From Candidatus Saccharimonadota bacterium (GTDB taxonomy: Bacteria; Patescibacteriota; Saccharimonadia; Saccharimonadales; Saccharimonadaceae): DNA of 64,000 nt. Location of the stretch: contig JAQBRV010000002.1 in the NCBI GenBank assembly GCA_028286285.1, positions 52,814 through 116,813 of the forward strand. The letters are read 5' to 3'. Under the pieces are notes generated by a model, which was given only the letters and a program-made list of their open reading frames with translations, did not search any database and had not been told where the DNA came from. The position numbers and the translations under genes were made by a program. Numbering within the stretch: the stretch's first letter is position 1; each line of letters begins with the position of its first letter. Below, piece after piece: positions 1-8,819 of this stretch.

Positions 1-36
1 AAGAAGATAAACCTTTCAAATCCCTTCAAAAACGCG

Positions 37-42
37 TATAAT
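37..42 (+). promoter_or_regulatory. secA -10 box
   Basis: A perfect TATAAT lies 46 nt before the GTG start of secA. A GAGG-containing purine tract at 73-80 can serve as ribosome binding site. This gene therefore has a leader of about 40 nt, unlike most genes in the window. No convincing -35 is visible. Confidence 0.5.
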
Positions 43-88
43 AAACCATAGTTTTACAGATATTTCAGACAAGTGAGGGACCCCTATT

Positions 89-2713
89 GTGGCGATTAAT
101 AGACAAAAAACGCTGACTAAAATCTTCGGCGATCCGCAGAAGAAGACACTGAAGCGACTTGATAAAAAAGTTGAGGCTATTAATGCACTCACTGATACCT
201 ACAAAAAGTTTAAAAAAGCAGAACTCCAACAACAAGTGGCAGTGCTAAAGAAGCGACTTGATAAAAAAGATACAACGCTTGATGATGTCCTGCCCGATGC
301 CTTTGCATTAGTGCGCGAAGCCAGTGACCGCATTTTAAAGATGCGTCATTTCGACGTGCAGCTCGTTGGTGGTATCGTCCTCCACGAAGGGAATGTGGCC
401 GAGCTCAAGACGGGTGAAGGTAAGACGCTCATGGCAACACTGCCGAGCTTCCTGAACGCGCTTGAAGGCAAGGGTGTGCACGTGGTGACAGTCAACGACT
501 ACCTAGCGCAGCGTGACGCTAGCTGGAACGGCGAACTATTCGAGTTTTTGGGACTATCTGTCGGGGTGATTATAAATGACGCTTCGTTTCTCTACGATAA
601 AGATTTCGACAATGAAGATCACGACGATGTGCGAATGCGAAAACTACGCCCGGTGACGCGTAAAGAAGCCTATGCGGCTGACATTACCTACGGCACCAAC
701 AATGAATTCGGCTTCGACTACCTGCGCGACAACATGGTCGATGACGTCGAATTACTTCGTCAGCGCGACCTAAACTTTGCGATCGTGGACGAGGTTGACT
801 CGATCTTGATCGACGAAGCCCGCACACCGCTTATCATTAGCGCGCCGGCTGCTGAAAACCCGGACAGCTACTACCAGTTTGCCAAAGTCGCTGCCAAGCT
901 GGTGCCGGACGACTTTATTTTGGACGAAAAACGCCGTAGCGTATCACTCAGTGACACGGGGGTTGAGAAAGTTCAAAAACTACTGGGTATCAAGAATCTC
1001 TACACACCGGACTACGTTCGATCTGTCTATCACCTCGATCAAGCCTTGCGCGCCCAGACCCTGTTTAAGCGCGACAAAGATTATGTCGTGACTAGTGCCG
1101 GTGAAGTAATTATTGTCGATGAACATACCGGTCGTTTAATGCAGGGACGTCGTTATAACGAAGGCTTGCACCAGGCCATTGAAGCCAAAGAGAATGTGCC
1201 GGTGCTGCAAGAGAGCATGACGTTGGCTACCGTCTCGTTCCAGAATTATTTCCGCATGTACGCCAAACTATCCGGTATGACGGGTACGGCTTTTACCGAA
1301 GCCGAGGAATTCCAGCAGATCTACAGTCTCGATGTGGTGCAGGTTCCGGCCAACAAGCCGCTGATTCGTAAAGATAAAGAAGACTTGATTTTCAAGACTG
1401 AAAAAGGAAAATTAAAGGCGGTTGCCGAAATCATTAAGGAGCATCATGAGGCGGGACGTCCTGTCCTGGTAGGGTCAGCTTCGATTGCTAAGAATGAGTT
1501 GATTGCGGGCTATCTCGACAAAGAGGGCGTCACGTACGAACTGCTGAACGCCAAGAACAATGAACGCGAAGCCGCCATTATCGAAAAAGCTGGTCAAAAA
1601 GGTGCTATCACGCTGGCTACCAATATTGCTGGTCGTGGTACTGACATCAAACTTGGTGACGGCGTCACTGAACTTGGTGGACTCGTCGTGATCGGGTCTG
1701 AGCGACACGAATCTCGCCGTATTGATAATCAGCTGCGTGGTCGCGGTGGCCGTCAGGGTGATCCTGGTGAGACACAATTCTTTGTGTCGACCGAAGATGA
1801 CCTGATGCGTATTTTCCAAGGTGAGCGGATTGCCGGACTCATGGATCGGCTTGGTGTTGACGAAGATACCCCGATCCAAAACAAAGCTGTTTCCAAAACT
1901 TTGGAAGCTGCCCAGAAGCGGGTTGAGGGCTACAACTTTGACACCCGTAAAAACGTCGTTCAATACGACAACGTGATCAATCGTCACCGTAAAGTGGTCT
2001 ACTCTATGCGCCGTAAGATTCTCGAGGGTGGTATTATCAAGCCGGAGATTGAGCGATTGATGAAAGAAAAAACTCGCGAGCTGGTGAATGTTCCTGCTAA
2101 GAATAATAAAAATTTTGCGAGTGAATTTAATTCGGTTTTCCCGGTTGATGACAAGCTCATCGCCGAAATTGGCCAAGAGAAGAAAGACAAAACCCGACTT
2201 GAACTAGCCGAGGCACAGGTCGAAAAGCTCTATAGTGCCAAAGAGAAGGAACTTACCAGTGACGTCTTGCGAAAAGTAGAGCGCGAAGTATATATGCAGG
2301 TGCTTGATACGCTTTGGATGCAGCATCTTGAGAACATGCAACACCTACGTGAAGGTATCCACTGGCGCAGCGTAGGACAGCGCGATCCACTCGTCGAATA
2401 TCGAGCTGAGTCACAAAAATTGTTTGATAGCTTGCAAGCAACGCTACGCGAAGAAGTGATCCGAGCAGTGATGCACGTTCACAAACACGACGTAGTCGCT
2501 AAAGAGGAGGAAGACCACGATACTGAACTGACTCGCCTGGCCGAGAAAGCGGTGGAGCGGGGCGTCAATGAGCTTGGGGCTGGCGAAAGTAGCCGCGACA
2601 ATGACTTTAAGCAGAAAAAAGCTGTCAGTGTGGCTGAAGTTGGAAAAAAGAAGAATACTGCTCGCAAGAAAAAGAAAACCCAGCGACAGAACAAGAAGAA
2701 AAACCGTAAATAA
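89..2713 (+). CDS. secA: Preprotein translocase ATPase SecA
   Basis: SecA is the cytoplasmic ATPase that drives unfolded preproteins through the SecYEG channel. The 874-residue product has the full motor: the Walker A-type TGEGKT near residue 110, the DEVD box (VDEVDSILIDEARTP) near 235, the preprotein cross-linking insert and the second RecA fold with NIAGRGTDIKLG. The helical scaffold and wing follow (YMQVLDTLWMQHLENM). The C-terminus is a lysine/arginine-rich tail in place of the zinc-binding SEC-C motif seen in many proteobacterial SecAs. The GTG start follows a GAGG-type ribosome binding site by about 10 nt and gives the usual N-terminus. It is the first gene of a co-directional run with an M16 peptidase and murD. 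Confidence 0.97.
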   Translation: MAINRQKTLTKIFGDPQKKTLKRLDKKVEAINALTDTYKKFKKAELQQQVAVLKKRLDKKDTTLDDVLPDAFALVREASDRILKMRHFDVQLVGGIVLHEGNVAELKTGEGKTLMATLPSFLNALEGKGVHVVTVNDYLAQRDASWNGELFEFLGLSVGVIINDASFLYDKDFDNEDHDDVRMRKLRPVTRKEAYAADITYGTNNEFGFDYLRDNMVDDVELLRQRDLNFAIVDEVDSILIDEARTPLIISAPAAENPDSYYQFAKVAAKLVPDDFILDEKRRSVSLSDTGVEKVQKLLGIKNLYTPDYVRSVYHLDQALRAQTLFKRDKDYVVTSAGEVIIVDEHTGRLMQGRRYNEGLHQAIEAKENVPVLQESMTLATVSFQNYFRMYAKLSGMTGTAFTEAEEFQQIYSLDVVQVPANKPLIRKDKEDLIFKTEKGKLKAVAEIIKEHHEAGRPVLVGSASIAKNELIAGYLDKEGVTYELLNAKNNEREAAIIEKAGQKGAITLATNIAGRGTDIKLGDGVTELGGLVVIGSERHESRRIDNQLRGRGGRQGDPGETQFFVSTEDDLMRIFQGERIAGLMDRLGVDEDTPIQNKAVSKTLEAAQKRVEGYNFDTRKNVVQYDNVINRHRKVVYSMRRKILEGGIIKPEIERLMKEKTRELVNVPAKNNKNFASEFNSVFPVDDKLIAEIGQEKKDKTRLELAEAQVEKLYSAKEKELTSDVLRKVEREVYMQVLDTLWMQHLENMQHLREGIHWRSVGQRDPLVEYRAESQKLFDSLQATLREEVIRAVMHVHKHDVVAKEEEDHDTELTRLAEKAVERGVNELGAGESSRDNDFKQKKAVSVAEVGKKKNTARKKKKTQRQNKKKNRK

Positions 2714-2748
2714 ATCGTTTGAGTGTGGGCAGAAAGTTGTAAAAGTAC

Positions 2749-4035
2749 GTGAAGCATACCATTGAAGAAGTTCGTTTGAAAAATGGCGCCAGAGGCCTGT
2801 TAATTGATATTCCCGGTGCTACCGTGATGAGCTTTCAATTTCATTTCCGCGCAGGTAATCGCTACGTAAAGTCTAAGGACATCTACGAAACAGCTCATAT
2901 TATGGAACACATGGCGTTCGGTGCCAACGCTGAGTATAAAAATGAGCACGACTACGAAGCCGACTTTACGAAGAATGGCGCCTACCACAATGCCTACACC
3001 AGCGAATTTGCTATGGGCTACGTCGCTGAATGTGCGGATTTTGAGTGGGATCGGGTTCTTCACCTCCAGCGTCTGGCTGTCTGTGAGCCACGCTTCACCA
3101 ACGACTCTCTCGAGGCCGAAAAAGGCAATGTTCGCAATGAATTAACCGGCTTTTTGAATAACCACAACCGAGTACTGTGGCCAAAAGTACAACAGTTATT
3201 AGGTGAGGATATCTATAGTTATCGTCAACGTCTCAGGACAATTGCCGACGTTACACTCAGTGACATTAAAGAGCACCACGCGCGAACTCACACCGCCGAC
3301 AATCTACGTTTTGCTATCGCTGGAAAGCTCCAGGGTCGCAAGAGCGAAATCAAGCGACAGCTGGAAGAATGGCCACTACCGGGTGGTGAACGATTCGAAA
3401 TTCCTCGTGACGAACTAACGAGTGCCAATCCGGCACTGATTCGCCGAAAAGAAGCCTCAAACCTGACGTTTGGTTGGTCGATGATCGTACCGCGCGAATT
3501 GAGCGACGAAGAATCAGATGCGATGGACGCCCTTGACCATATACTAACGGGCACAATGCATTCCCGTATTTTTGGTGCGGCTCGTCAAAAAGGCCTGGCC
3601 TACGGTATGTTCAGCGACACTGCGGTGAATTTTCACGAGAGTAGCTGGGATTTCGGTGGCCAAGTAAATCTCGAGACCGCCTCACAGTTGTTTGATATTA
3701 TGGTACGTGAATTAAATTCTGTACTACGGGGCGATATCACCGAAGCTGAAGTCGAAGCCGCCAAATCGTACGGCATGGGTCGGTATCAGATGGGCGCGCA
3801 GACAGTCGCTCAAATTGCCAACTTCTACCTCAACCGGTATTTTGCCGACGGGGTTGTCAAAGATTATTATAAAGTACCGGAATTCATCCAGAACACGACA
3901 CGTGAATGTATTATCGATACAGCCAGAGAGTTCTTCAAATCTGGCACCTGGGTACTGGCTGGTGTCAGTAGTGGTGAAAAAGAAGATCTGGTGCAGCTGA
4001 ACGATAAACTAGCAGTCCTGTTTGAAACACGCTAG
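2749..4035 (+). CDS. M16-family zinc metallopeptidase
   Basis: This is a pitrilysin/insulinase (M16) peptidase of 428 residues. The inverted zinc motif HxxEH is visible as H50-I-M-E53-H54, and the distal zinc-ligand glutamate is expected in the EKGNVRNEL stretch near residue 125. The C-terminal half carries the typical inactive-domain pattern (GLAYGMFSDT). Such proteins degrade peptides or process precursors; the substrate cannot be told here. There is no signal peptide, so it is probably cytoplasmic. The start is GTG, 35 nt after secA, and murD follows 9 nt after its stop. Starting at GTG keeps the family N-terminus (LKNGARGLLIDIPGA), so this start is likely. It may also be part of an M16A/M16B-type pair whose partner is outside the window. 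Confidence 0.88.
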   Translation: MKHTIEEVRLKNGARGLLIDIPGATVMSFQFHFRAGNRYVKSKDIYETAHIMEHMAFGANAEYKNEHDYEADFTKNGAYHNAYTSEFAMGYVAECADFEWDRVLHLQRLAVCEPRFTNDSLEAEKGNVRNELTGFLNNHNRVLWPKVQQLLGEDIYSYRQRLRTIADVTLSDIKEHHARTHTADNLRFAIAGKLQGRKSEIKRQLEEWPLPGGERFEIPRDELTSANPALIRRKEASNLTFGWSMIVPRELSDEESDAMDALDHILTGTMHSRIFGAARQKGLAYGMFSDTAVNFHESSWDFGGQVNLETASQLFDIMVRELNSVLRGDITEAEVEAAKSYGMGRYQMGAQTVAQIANFYLNRYFADGVVKDYYKVPEFIQNTTRECIIDTAREFFKSGTWVLAGVSSGEKEDLVQLNDKLAVLFETR

Positions 4036-4044
4036 AATAAGGCT

Positions 4045-5343
4045 ATGAAGATTGCAATTGCTGGCTACGGCGCAGAAGGTAAGGCCAGCTTCTTGTATTG
4101 GAATACACCCGAACATGACATCACGATTGCGGATGAACGGGAATCGGTCGATGACCTACCTGCAGGGATCGCAACCATTCTTGGAGCTGAAGCGTTTCAA
4201 AAGCTAAGTAGCTTTGACCTAGTCATCCGAACCGCTGGACTGGCACCCGAAAAGATTGTGACTGATGGAAAAGTATGGTCGGCCACCAACGAGTTTTTTG
4301 CGAAGAGTCCAGCACCAATCATTGGCGTGACGGGGACGAAGGGCAAGGGGACAACGGCCAGCCTCATTACTAGCATCCTAAAGGCCGCTGGTAAAACCGT
4401 TCATCTGGTCGGCAATATCGGTACGCCCGCCTTGGAAATCCTGCCAGTGATCACTGCTAATGATATCGTGGTGTATGAGCTCAGTAGTTTTCAGCTGTGG
4501 GATCTTGAAAAGAGCCCCAGCATAGCTGTCGTACTGATGATTGAACCTGACCACCTCAATGTGCATCGTAATCTTGAAGAATACATAGAAGCCAAGGCCA
4601 ATATCCGCCGCCACCAAGGCCCGGATGACTACTGCATCTACCATCCGACAAATGCCTATGCTCATCAGATCGCCACAACAGGAATTGGCGAGCAGCGCGC
4701 AGCGCGCTACGGCACCCCTGACGATAATGAAGTATACATTAAAGAGAATACATTTTTTATTCGAGACACCGCGATCTGTAGCGTGGACGCTTTACAACTT
4801 CCAGGGACTCATAACCAAGAGAATGCCTGTGCAGCTATCAGTGCTGCGCGTCATGTAGGGGTTGATAATGAAGCGGTTGAGCGAGGTTTACGATCGTTTG
4901 AGGGGTTGCCTCATCGACTTGAGCTAGTCCGCGAACTCGATGGCGTGGCATATTATAATGACAGTTTTTCATCAGCTCCGGGCGCAACAATTGCTGCCAT
5001 TCGAGCCTTTGATCGCCCTGAAATACTGATTATTGGTGGTACCGACAAGGGTGCGGACTTCAGCGAACTGGCACAAGCCATCCGGGAAAATCAACAGGTA
5101 AAACAACTCGTCATCATGGGCACAATTGGTCATAAACTAGCGGACTTCCTTCGTCAGCAAGGCGTAACGGCAGCGATTGAAGAGGTGGATGCAAAGACAA
5201 TGTTAGAGGTTATTGGCCGAGCCCGAGAATATGCAGTTCCTGGAGATATCATCATTCTTAGTCCGGCATGCGCGAGTTTCGATATGTTCAAAAATTTTGA
5301 AGACCGAGGCAATCAGTTTAGAGATTTGGTGCGAGCCCTATGA
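4045..5343 (+). CDS. murD: UDP-N-acetylmuramoyl-L-alanine:glutamate ligase (MurD/MurD2 type)
   Basis: Mur ligase that adds glutamate to UDP-MurNAc-L-Ala in cytoplasmic peptidoglycan precursor synthesis. The 432-residue protein has a short N-terminal Rossmann domain (IAIAGYGAEGKAS), the ATP P-loop GVTGTKGKGTTAS near residue 93, the central-domain ExSSFQL motif (YELSSFQLWDLE), MIEPDHLNVHRN and the C-terminal domain (YYNDSFSSAPGA, GGTDKGADF). A -10 hexamer TAGAAT at 4033-4038 ends 6 nt before ATG, so the message may be leaderless. The next gene overlaps its stop by 4 nt and looks like MurL. That pairing suggests a MurD2-like enzyme that uses L-Glu instead of D-Glu. Sequence alone does not prove the stereospecificity. 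Confidence 0.93.
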   Translation: MKIAIAGYGAEGKASFLYWNTPEHDITIADERESVDDLPAGIATILGAEAFQKLSSFDLVIRTAGLAPEKIVTDGKVWSATNEFFAKSPAPIIGVTGTKGKGTTASLITSILKAAGKTVHLVGNIGTPALEILPVITANDIVVYELSSFQLWDLEKSPSIAVVLMIEPDHLNVHRNLEEYIEAKANIRRHQGPDDYCIYHPTNAYAHQIATTGIGEQRAARYGTPDDNEVYIKENTFFIRDTAICSVDALQLPGTHNQENACAAISAARHVGVDNEAVERGLRSFEGLPHRLELVRELDGVAYYNDSFSSAPGATIAAIRAFDRPEILIIGGTDKGADFSELAQAIRENQQVKQLVIMGTIGHKLADFLRQQGVTAAIEEVDAKTMLEVIGRAREYAVPGDIIILSPACASFDMFKNFEDRGNQFRDLVRAL

Positions 5344-6611
5344 CGCAGTTTATTTTTGATTCATATTCCTTTGACCATAAGAGCGAGGAGGCTACGTTTC
5401 ATTATTTGTTTTCAGACGGCCGTCAATTTACCGAAACAGTTCAGTTTAACGCCAGTCAAGAATATAATGCGAACGTGCTCGATAGGGCGTTGTTTCTAGC
5501 CTTTGTACTGATCGGCACCTCCTACTACAAGACATTTCCAACGCGCGAGGTAGTATTCACGAATCACTCCATCGATGTTCAGCAAGTGGAGTTCTTCAAC
5601 AGCGTATACCAGGAAGGTATGAGTCAATTTGCATTTGAAAACGGACTGACCCGAGATCAGCTGGCACAGTTTGTTTCAACCTCTGATCAAACAGAGGAGC
5701 CGCCCGCGTATGAGGGTCGTGGCATTCTGGCGCTCGAAAGCGGCGGGAAAGACTCACTCCTGGTGGCATCGCTCCTCAAAGCGGCGGGAAAAGACTTTAC
5801 GCCGTGGTACGTCACCAGCTCTCTCGAGCACCCGCAGGTGCTTGATACATTTAAGGAGCCGCTGCTGGTTACGAAGCGCACACTTGATCATACGGCGTTG
5901 GCAAAGGCTCGGGATGAGGGTGGTAAAAACGGTCATGTTCCTGTTACATATATCTTGCAAAGCCTCGCACTTGTTCAAGCGATCCTGCTCGGAAAAGATA
6001 CGATTCTAGCATCAATTGCTCATGAGGGTGAAGAAGCCCACGACTGGATTGGTGATCTGCCGGTGAATCACCAGTGGTCAAAGACCTGGAGCGCTGAACA
6101 AGCGCTCGTATCGTACATCGATACCTATGTGGCGACAGGTTTTGCAATCGGCTCGCCACTACGGCAGTTCAGCGAATTAAAAGTCGCCGAACTATTCGTC
6201 GCTCATGCATGGGATGAGTACGGACACAGCTTCAGCTCTTGCAATGTGGGGAATTATCAACAAGGTCACGGCAACTCAGCACTGAAATGGTGTGGCGAGT
6301 GTCCGAAGTGTGCTAATTCGTATTTATTATTCGCACCATTTTTAGATGCCGTCGAATTACAATCGCTCTTCAATGGGCAGGATTTATTCATAAAACCACT
6401 TCTTGAAAATACTTTTAAAGGATTACTTGGCGTTGATGGGATTATGAAACCGTTTGAATGCGTTGGAGAGATTGATGAGTTGCGCTTGGCGTATCACAGA
6501 GCTCTCGCAGAAGGTGGCTACCACCCGTTACCGTTTGAAGTACCCGAGTCATCATTTGACTATACAAAGACGTATCCCACTCAGTCGTGGGCTGCAAAAA
6601 TGTTACAATAA
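5340..6611 (+). CDS. murL: MurL-like UDP-MurNAc-L-Ala-L-Glu epimerase (PP-loop ATPase)
   Basis: The 423-residue protein has a PP-loop ATP-pyrophosphatase signature (SGGKDS, about residues 133-138) and a C-terminal cysteine cluster WCGECPKCANSYLLFAPF near residue 316. This combination, in this order, is what I know from MurL, which uses ATP to adenylate and epimerise the terminal L-Glu of UDP-MurNAc-L-Ala-L-Glu made by MurD2. The ATG overlaps the murD stop (ATGA), so the two are almost certainly translated together, and this supports the peptidoglycan role. No glutamate racemase is seen in the window. The alternative is another SGGKDS enzyme such as a QueC/ThiI relative, but length and context do not favour that. 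Confidence 0.7.
   Translation: MTQFIFDSYSFDHKSEEATFHYLFSDGRQFTETVQFNASQEYNANVLDRALFLAFVLIGTSYYKTFPTREVVFTNHSIDVQQVEFFNSVYQEGMSQFAFENGLTRDQLAQFVSTSDQTEEPPAYEGRGILALESGGKDSLLVASLLKAAGKDFTPWYVTSSLEHPQVLDTFKEPLLVTKRTLDHTALAKARDEGGKNGHVPVTYILQSLALVQAILLGKDTILASIAHEGEEAHDWIGDLPVNHQWSKTWSAEQALVSYIDTYVATGFAIGSPLRQFSELKVAELFVAHAWDEYGHSFSSCNVGNYQQGHGNSALKWCGECPKCANSYLLFAPFLDAVELQSLFNGQDLFIKPLLENTFKGLLGVDGIMKPFECVGEIDELRLAYHRALAEGGYHPLPFEVPESSFDYTKTYPTQSWAAKMLQ
6604..6609 (+). promoter_or_regulatory. Extended -10 (TGT-TACAAT) for prfB
   Basis: TGT followed by TACAAT overlaps the end of the murL-like gene and ends 8 nt before the prfB ATG. It fits the leaderless-promoter pattern repeated through the window. 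Confidence 0.5.
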
Positions 6612-6617
6612 GGGTAC

Positions 6618-7697
6618 ATGCAACCACTTCTCAAACGCCTGACGACCCTTCGAGCAGATATCGCGGCTGCCTCCGAGCAGCTTGCCATTGACGAGAAGGC
6701 TTCCCAAGCTGCCAGTCTGGAGTCAGAACTCAACCAGTCTGAGGTGTGGAATAACCCCATTAGCGCACAGGAAAAGAGCAAACAACTCGCCGCTTTAAAT
6801 AATATCGTACAGCCATGGCAAACACTGAAGACCCAAGCGAACGATATCGCTGAATTGATGGAATTTGATGACCCCAGTCTTTTGAAAGAAGTCGAGGGGC
6901 AGGTGAGCGCACTCGAGCTTGAATTGGCTGCCCGCAAGAAAGATCTATTATTCAATGGTAAATATGACGACCATAACGCTATTATTCGCATTAGTGCCGG
7001 TGTCGGTGGGACTGACGCCCAAGATTTTGCTGAAATGCTCGAACGTATGTACCTGCGCTGGGCAGAGCGGGCGGGGATTGATGCAAAAATCGTGGAGCGT
7101 TCGGCCGGCGAAGAGGCTGGTGTGAAAACCAGCCTGATTGAGTGCGTTGGCGTCTTTGCCTATGGCAAATTGCGCAGCGAAAACGGCGTGCACCGACTCG
7201 TGCGGCTCAGTCCGTTCAACAGTGATAATCTGCGTCAGACCAGCTTTGCGCTAGTAGAAGTTTTGCCGCAAATCGATCGACCCGACGAGGTGGAGCTAGA
7301 TGATAAAGACCTCAAGATTGATGTCTACCGCGCCGGCGGCCACGGTGGACAGAGCGTTAACACCACCGATAGTGCTGTGCGCGTGACACACCTGCCGACC
7401 AATATTGTGGTGGCTATCCAAAATGAGCGCTCACAGTTACAAAATAAAGAAACGGCACTCAAGATTGTACGTTCCAAGCTAGCTCAGCTGCAGCTGGAGC
7501 AGCACGCTGAAACGATTGGCGATCTCCAAGCCGGGGAATCGGCTAATTGGGGCTCTCAGATTCGAAATTATGTCCTACATCCATACACACTTGTTAAAGA
7601 TACCCGGACTAAATACGAAGAAAACGATACCAAGGCAGTGCTTGATGGCAAAATTGATGGTTTTATGACGGCCTATCTCGAAGCACATCTCGGATAA
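6618..7697 (+). CDS. prfB: Peptide chain release factor 2
   Basis: Class I release factor that recognises UGA and UAA and triggers peptidyl-tRNA hydrolysis. The RF2 hallmark SPF tripeptide occurs in VRLSPFNSDNLRQ near residue 200, and the catalytic GGQ is in RAGGHGGQSVNTT near residue 245. The 359-residue reading frame is continuous from ATG. The autoregulatory +1 frameshift common in bacterial prfB (CTT-TGA about codon 25) is absent. The presence of RF2 and the use of UGA stops in neighbouring genes indicate standard decoding of UGA. It lies 6 nt after the MurL-like gene but carries its own -10 box. Confidence 0.96.
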   Translation: MQPLLKRLTTLRADIAAASEQLAIDEKASQAASLESELNQSEVWNNPISAQEKSKQLAALNNIVQPWQTLKTQANDIAELMEFDDPSLLKEVEGQVSALELELAARKKDLLFNGKYDDHNAIIRISAGVGGTDAQDFAEMLERMYLRWAERAGIDAKIVERSAGEEAGVKTSLIECVGVFAYGKLRSENGVHRLVRLSPFNSDNLRQTSFALVEVLPQIDRPDEVELDDKDLKIDVYRAGGHGGQSVNTTDSAVRVTHLPTNIVVAIQNERSQLQNKETALKIVRSKLAQLQLEQHAETIGDLQAGESANWGSQIRNYVLHPYTLVKDTRTKYEENDTKAVLDGKIDGFMTAYLEAHLG

Positions 7698-7772
7698 TCT
7701 TGGTAACTGGTAACGCTTTTGTTTCATATGTTCAGCGAGTATAGTGATATACAAGAAATAAGGAGATAGATC

Positions 7773-8285
7773 ATGGCAGAACTTCACAGGGATATACCGC
7801 GCGAGCCATCACTGCTAGATACCGCGATGAGGATTGAGAACCCAGAACATCTAGAGCGACTTAAGCTCAAGCTTGAAGAGTATAAAGAACGGACTAAAAA
7901 GCGAGCAAAACGAGTGGAGGATACCCATCCTGATCTTCAATTATTGCAAGTTGGCCCAGATATCTTCAAGGAGCCGATTCTCGACTATGTAGTTACTGCT
8001 GCTGCCGTGCGCGACACGACGACTGACCCAATCGTGATTACTGAAGTGGCTCTTGCTGTGGGAGAGGCGACAGGTTACGATGTTTCTCGATCTGTGACAG
8101 TGCCATTTCGCTACAATGACGATGGAATGGTGTTCGAGCCAGACTTTAAGCAACTCCGGCAAGAGGCGACACTCGCAGACCTCGGATTCTCAAGTGCATA
8201 CGCAGTCATTAAAGCGTACGCAAATAACGATCTCTGGGGTATTGAAGGTGGCACTGGTCTTCCCTCTATCCCTGTCGGAGAATAG
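7773..8285 (+). CDS. Hypothetical protein, 170 aa
   Basis: I do not recognise this family. The first 50 residues are highly charged and predicted helical (LERLKLKLEEYKERTKKRAKR). The remainder is mixed alpha/beta with a stretch that looks like a small globular domain (VTEVALAVGEATG, VTVPFRYNDDGMVF). There are no transmembrane segments, signal peptide or cysteines. Translation should start at ATG 7773, because AAGGAG sits about 8 nt upstream. This is therefore one of the leadered genes. TATAGT/TATACA-like boxes lie at about 7741-7752. It is followed after 7 nt by a Nudix hydrolase and may be cotranscribed with it. Confidence 0.75.
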   Translation: MAELHRDIPREPSLLDTAMRIENPEHLERLKLKLEEYKERTKKRAKRVEDTHPDLQLLQVGPDIFKEPILDYVVTAAAVRDTTTDPIVITEVALAVGEATGYDVSRSVTVPFRYNDDGMVFEPDFKQLRQEATLADLGFSSAYAVIKAYANNDLWGIEGGTGLPSIPVGE

Positions 8286-8292
8286 ATAGGAC

Positions 8293-8787
8293 ATGACCAA
8301 GACAGTCAAGCAACTAACGCTTCTTTTCCTCAGAGAAGATAATCGTATTCTCCTTGCCATGAAAAAACGAGGCTTTGGAGTGAACCGCTGGAACGGGGTT
8401 GGCGGCAAAGTTGAGGCTGACGAGTCACTCGAGATGGCGATGGTGCGTGAGACACAGGAGGAGATTGGAGTAACGCCGATCAATTACAAAAAAGTCGGAG
8501 ACATTCGCTTTGACGAATTCTTCAAAGGTGAACCGACGCTGATGCATGTTCATGTATTTGTCGCCAATCAGTGGGAAGGGTCACCGACCGAAACAGAAGA
8601 AATGAAGCCAGCCTGGTTTGATGTGAATAATATTCCGTATGCACAAATGTGGCCTGACGATCCGTACTGGCTACCTCTGGTAGTAGATGGCTATAAAGTT
8701 TCTGCCGATTTTACGCTCGATGAAAATGATGTAATCATAAGCTCCGACGTACAAAAGGTCGAAGAACTTCCTGCACGCCTCGAGTAA
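8293..8787 (+). CDS. Nudix hydrolase, MTH1-like (8-oxo-dGTP/2-OH-dATP diphosphatase type)
   Basis: The 164-residue protein carries a complete Nudix box, GX5EX7REUXEEXGU, as GGKVEADE...RETQEEIGV (residues about 36-60), which binds Mg2+ and the diphosphate. The N-terminal layout (TLLFLREDNRILLAMKKRGFG...WNGVGGK) resembles MTH1-type enzymes that remove oxidised purine nucleotides from the pool. WFDVNNIPYAQMWPDDPYW near residue 115-135 also matches that subgroup. Substrate assignment is by resemblance only. It follows the preceding unknown gene by 7 nt. Confidence 0.85.
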   Translation: MTKTVKQLTLLFLREDNRILLAMKKRGFGVNRWNGVGGKVEADESLEMAMVRETQEEIGVTPINYKKVGDIRFDEFFKGEPTLMHVHVFVANQWEGSPTETEEMKPAWFDVNNIPYAQMWPDDPYWLPLVVDGYKVSADFTLDENDVIISSDVQKVEELPARLE

Positions 8788-8805
8788 TGCACCGGCTGCT
8801 TATGC

Positions 8806-8811
8806 TATAAT
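8806..8811 (+). promoter_or_regulatory. Extended -10 (TGC-TATAAT) for ftsEX
   Basis: TGC plus a perfect TATAAT ends 8 nt before the ftsE ATG at 8820. No -35 is apparent. Transcription would begin at or just before the start codon. Confidence 0.65.
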
Positions 8812-8819
8812 GAAATGTA

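Noticed and set aside
1475..2176. 233-residue reading frame antisense to secA
   Set aside because: It lies fully inside the well-supported secA gene, has no own start signal and no recognisable domain.
6618..6720. Programmed +1 frameshift in prfB
   Set aside because: The RF2 frame is open from ATG through the region where the UGA would lie.
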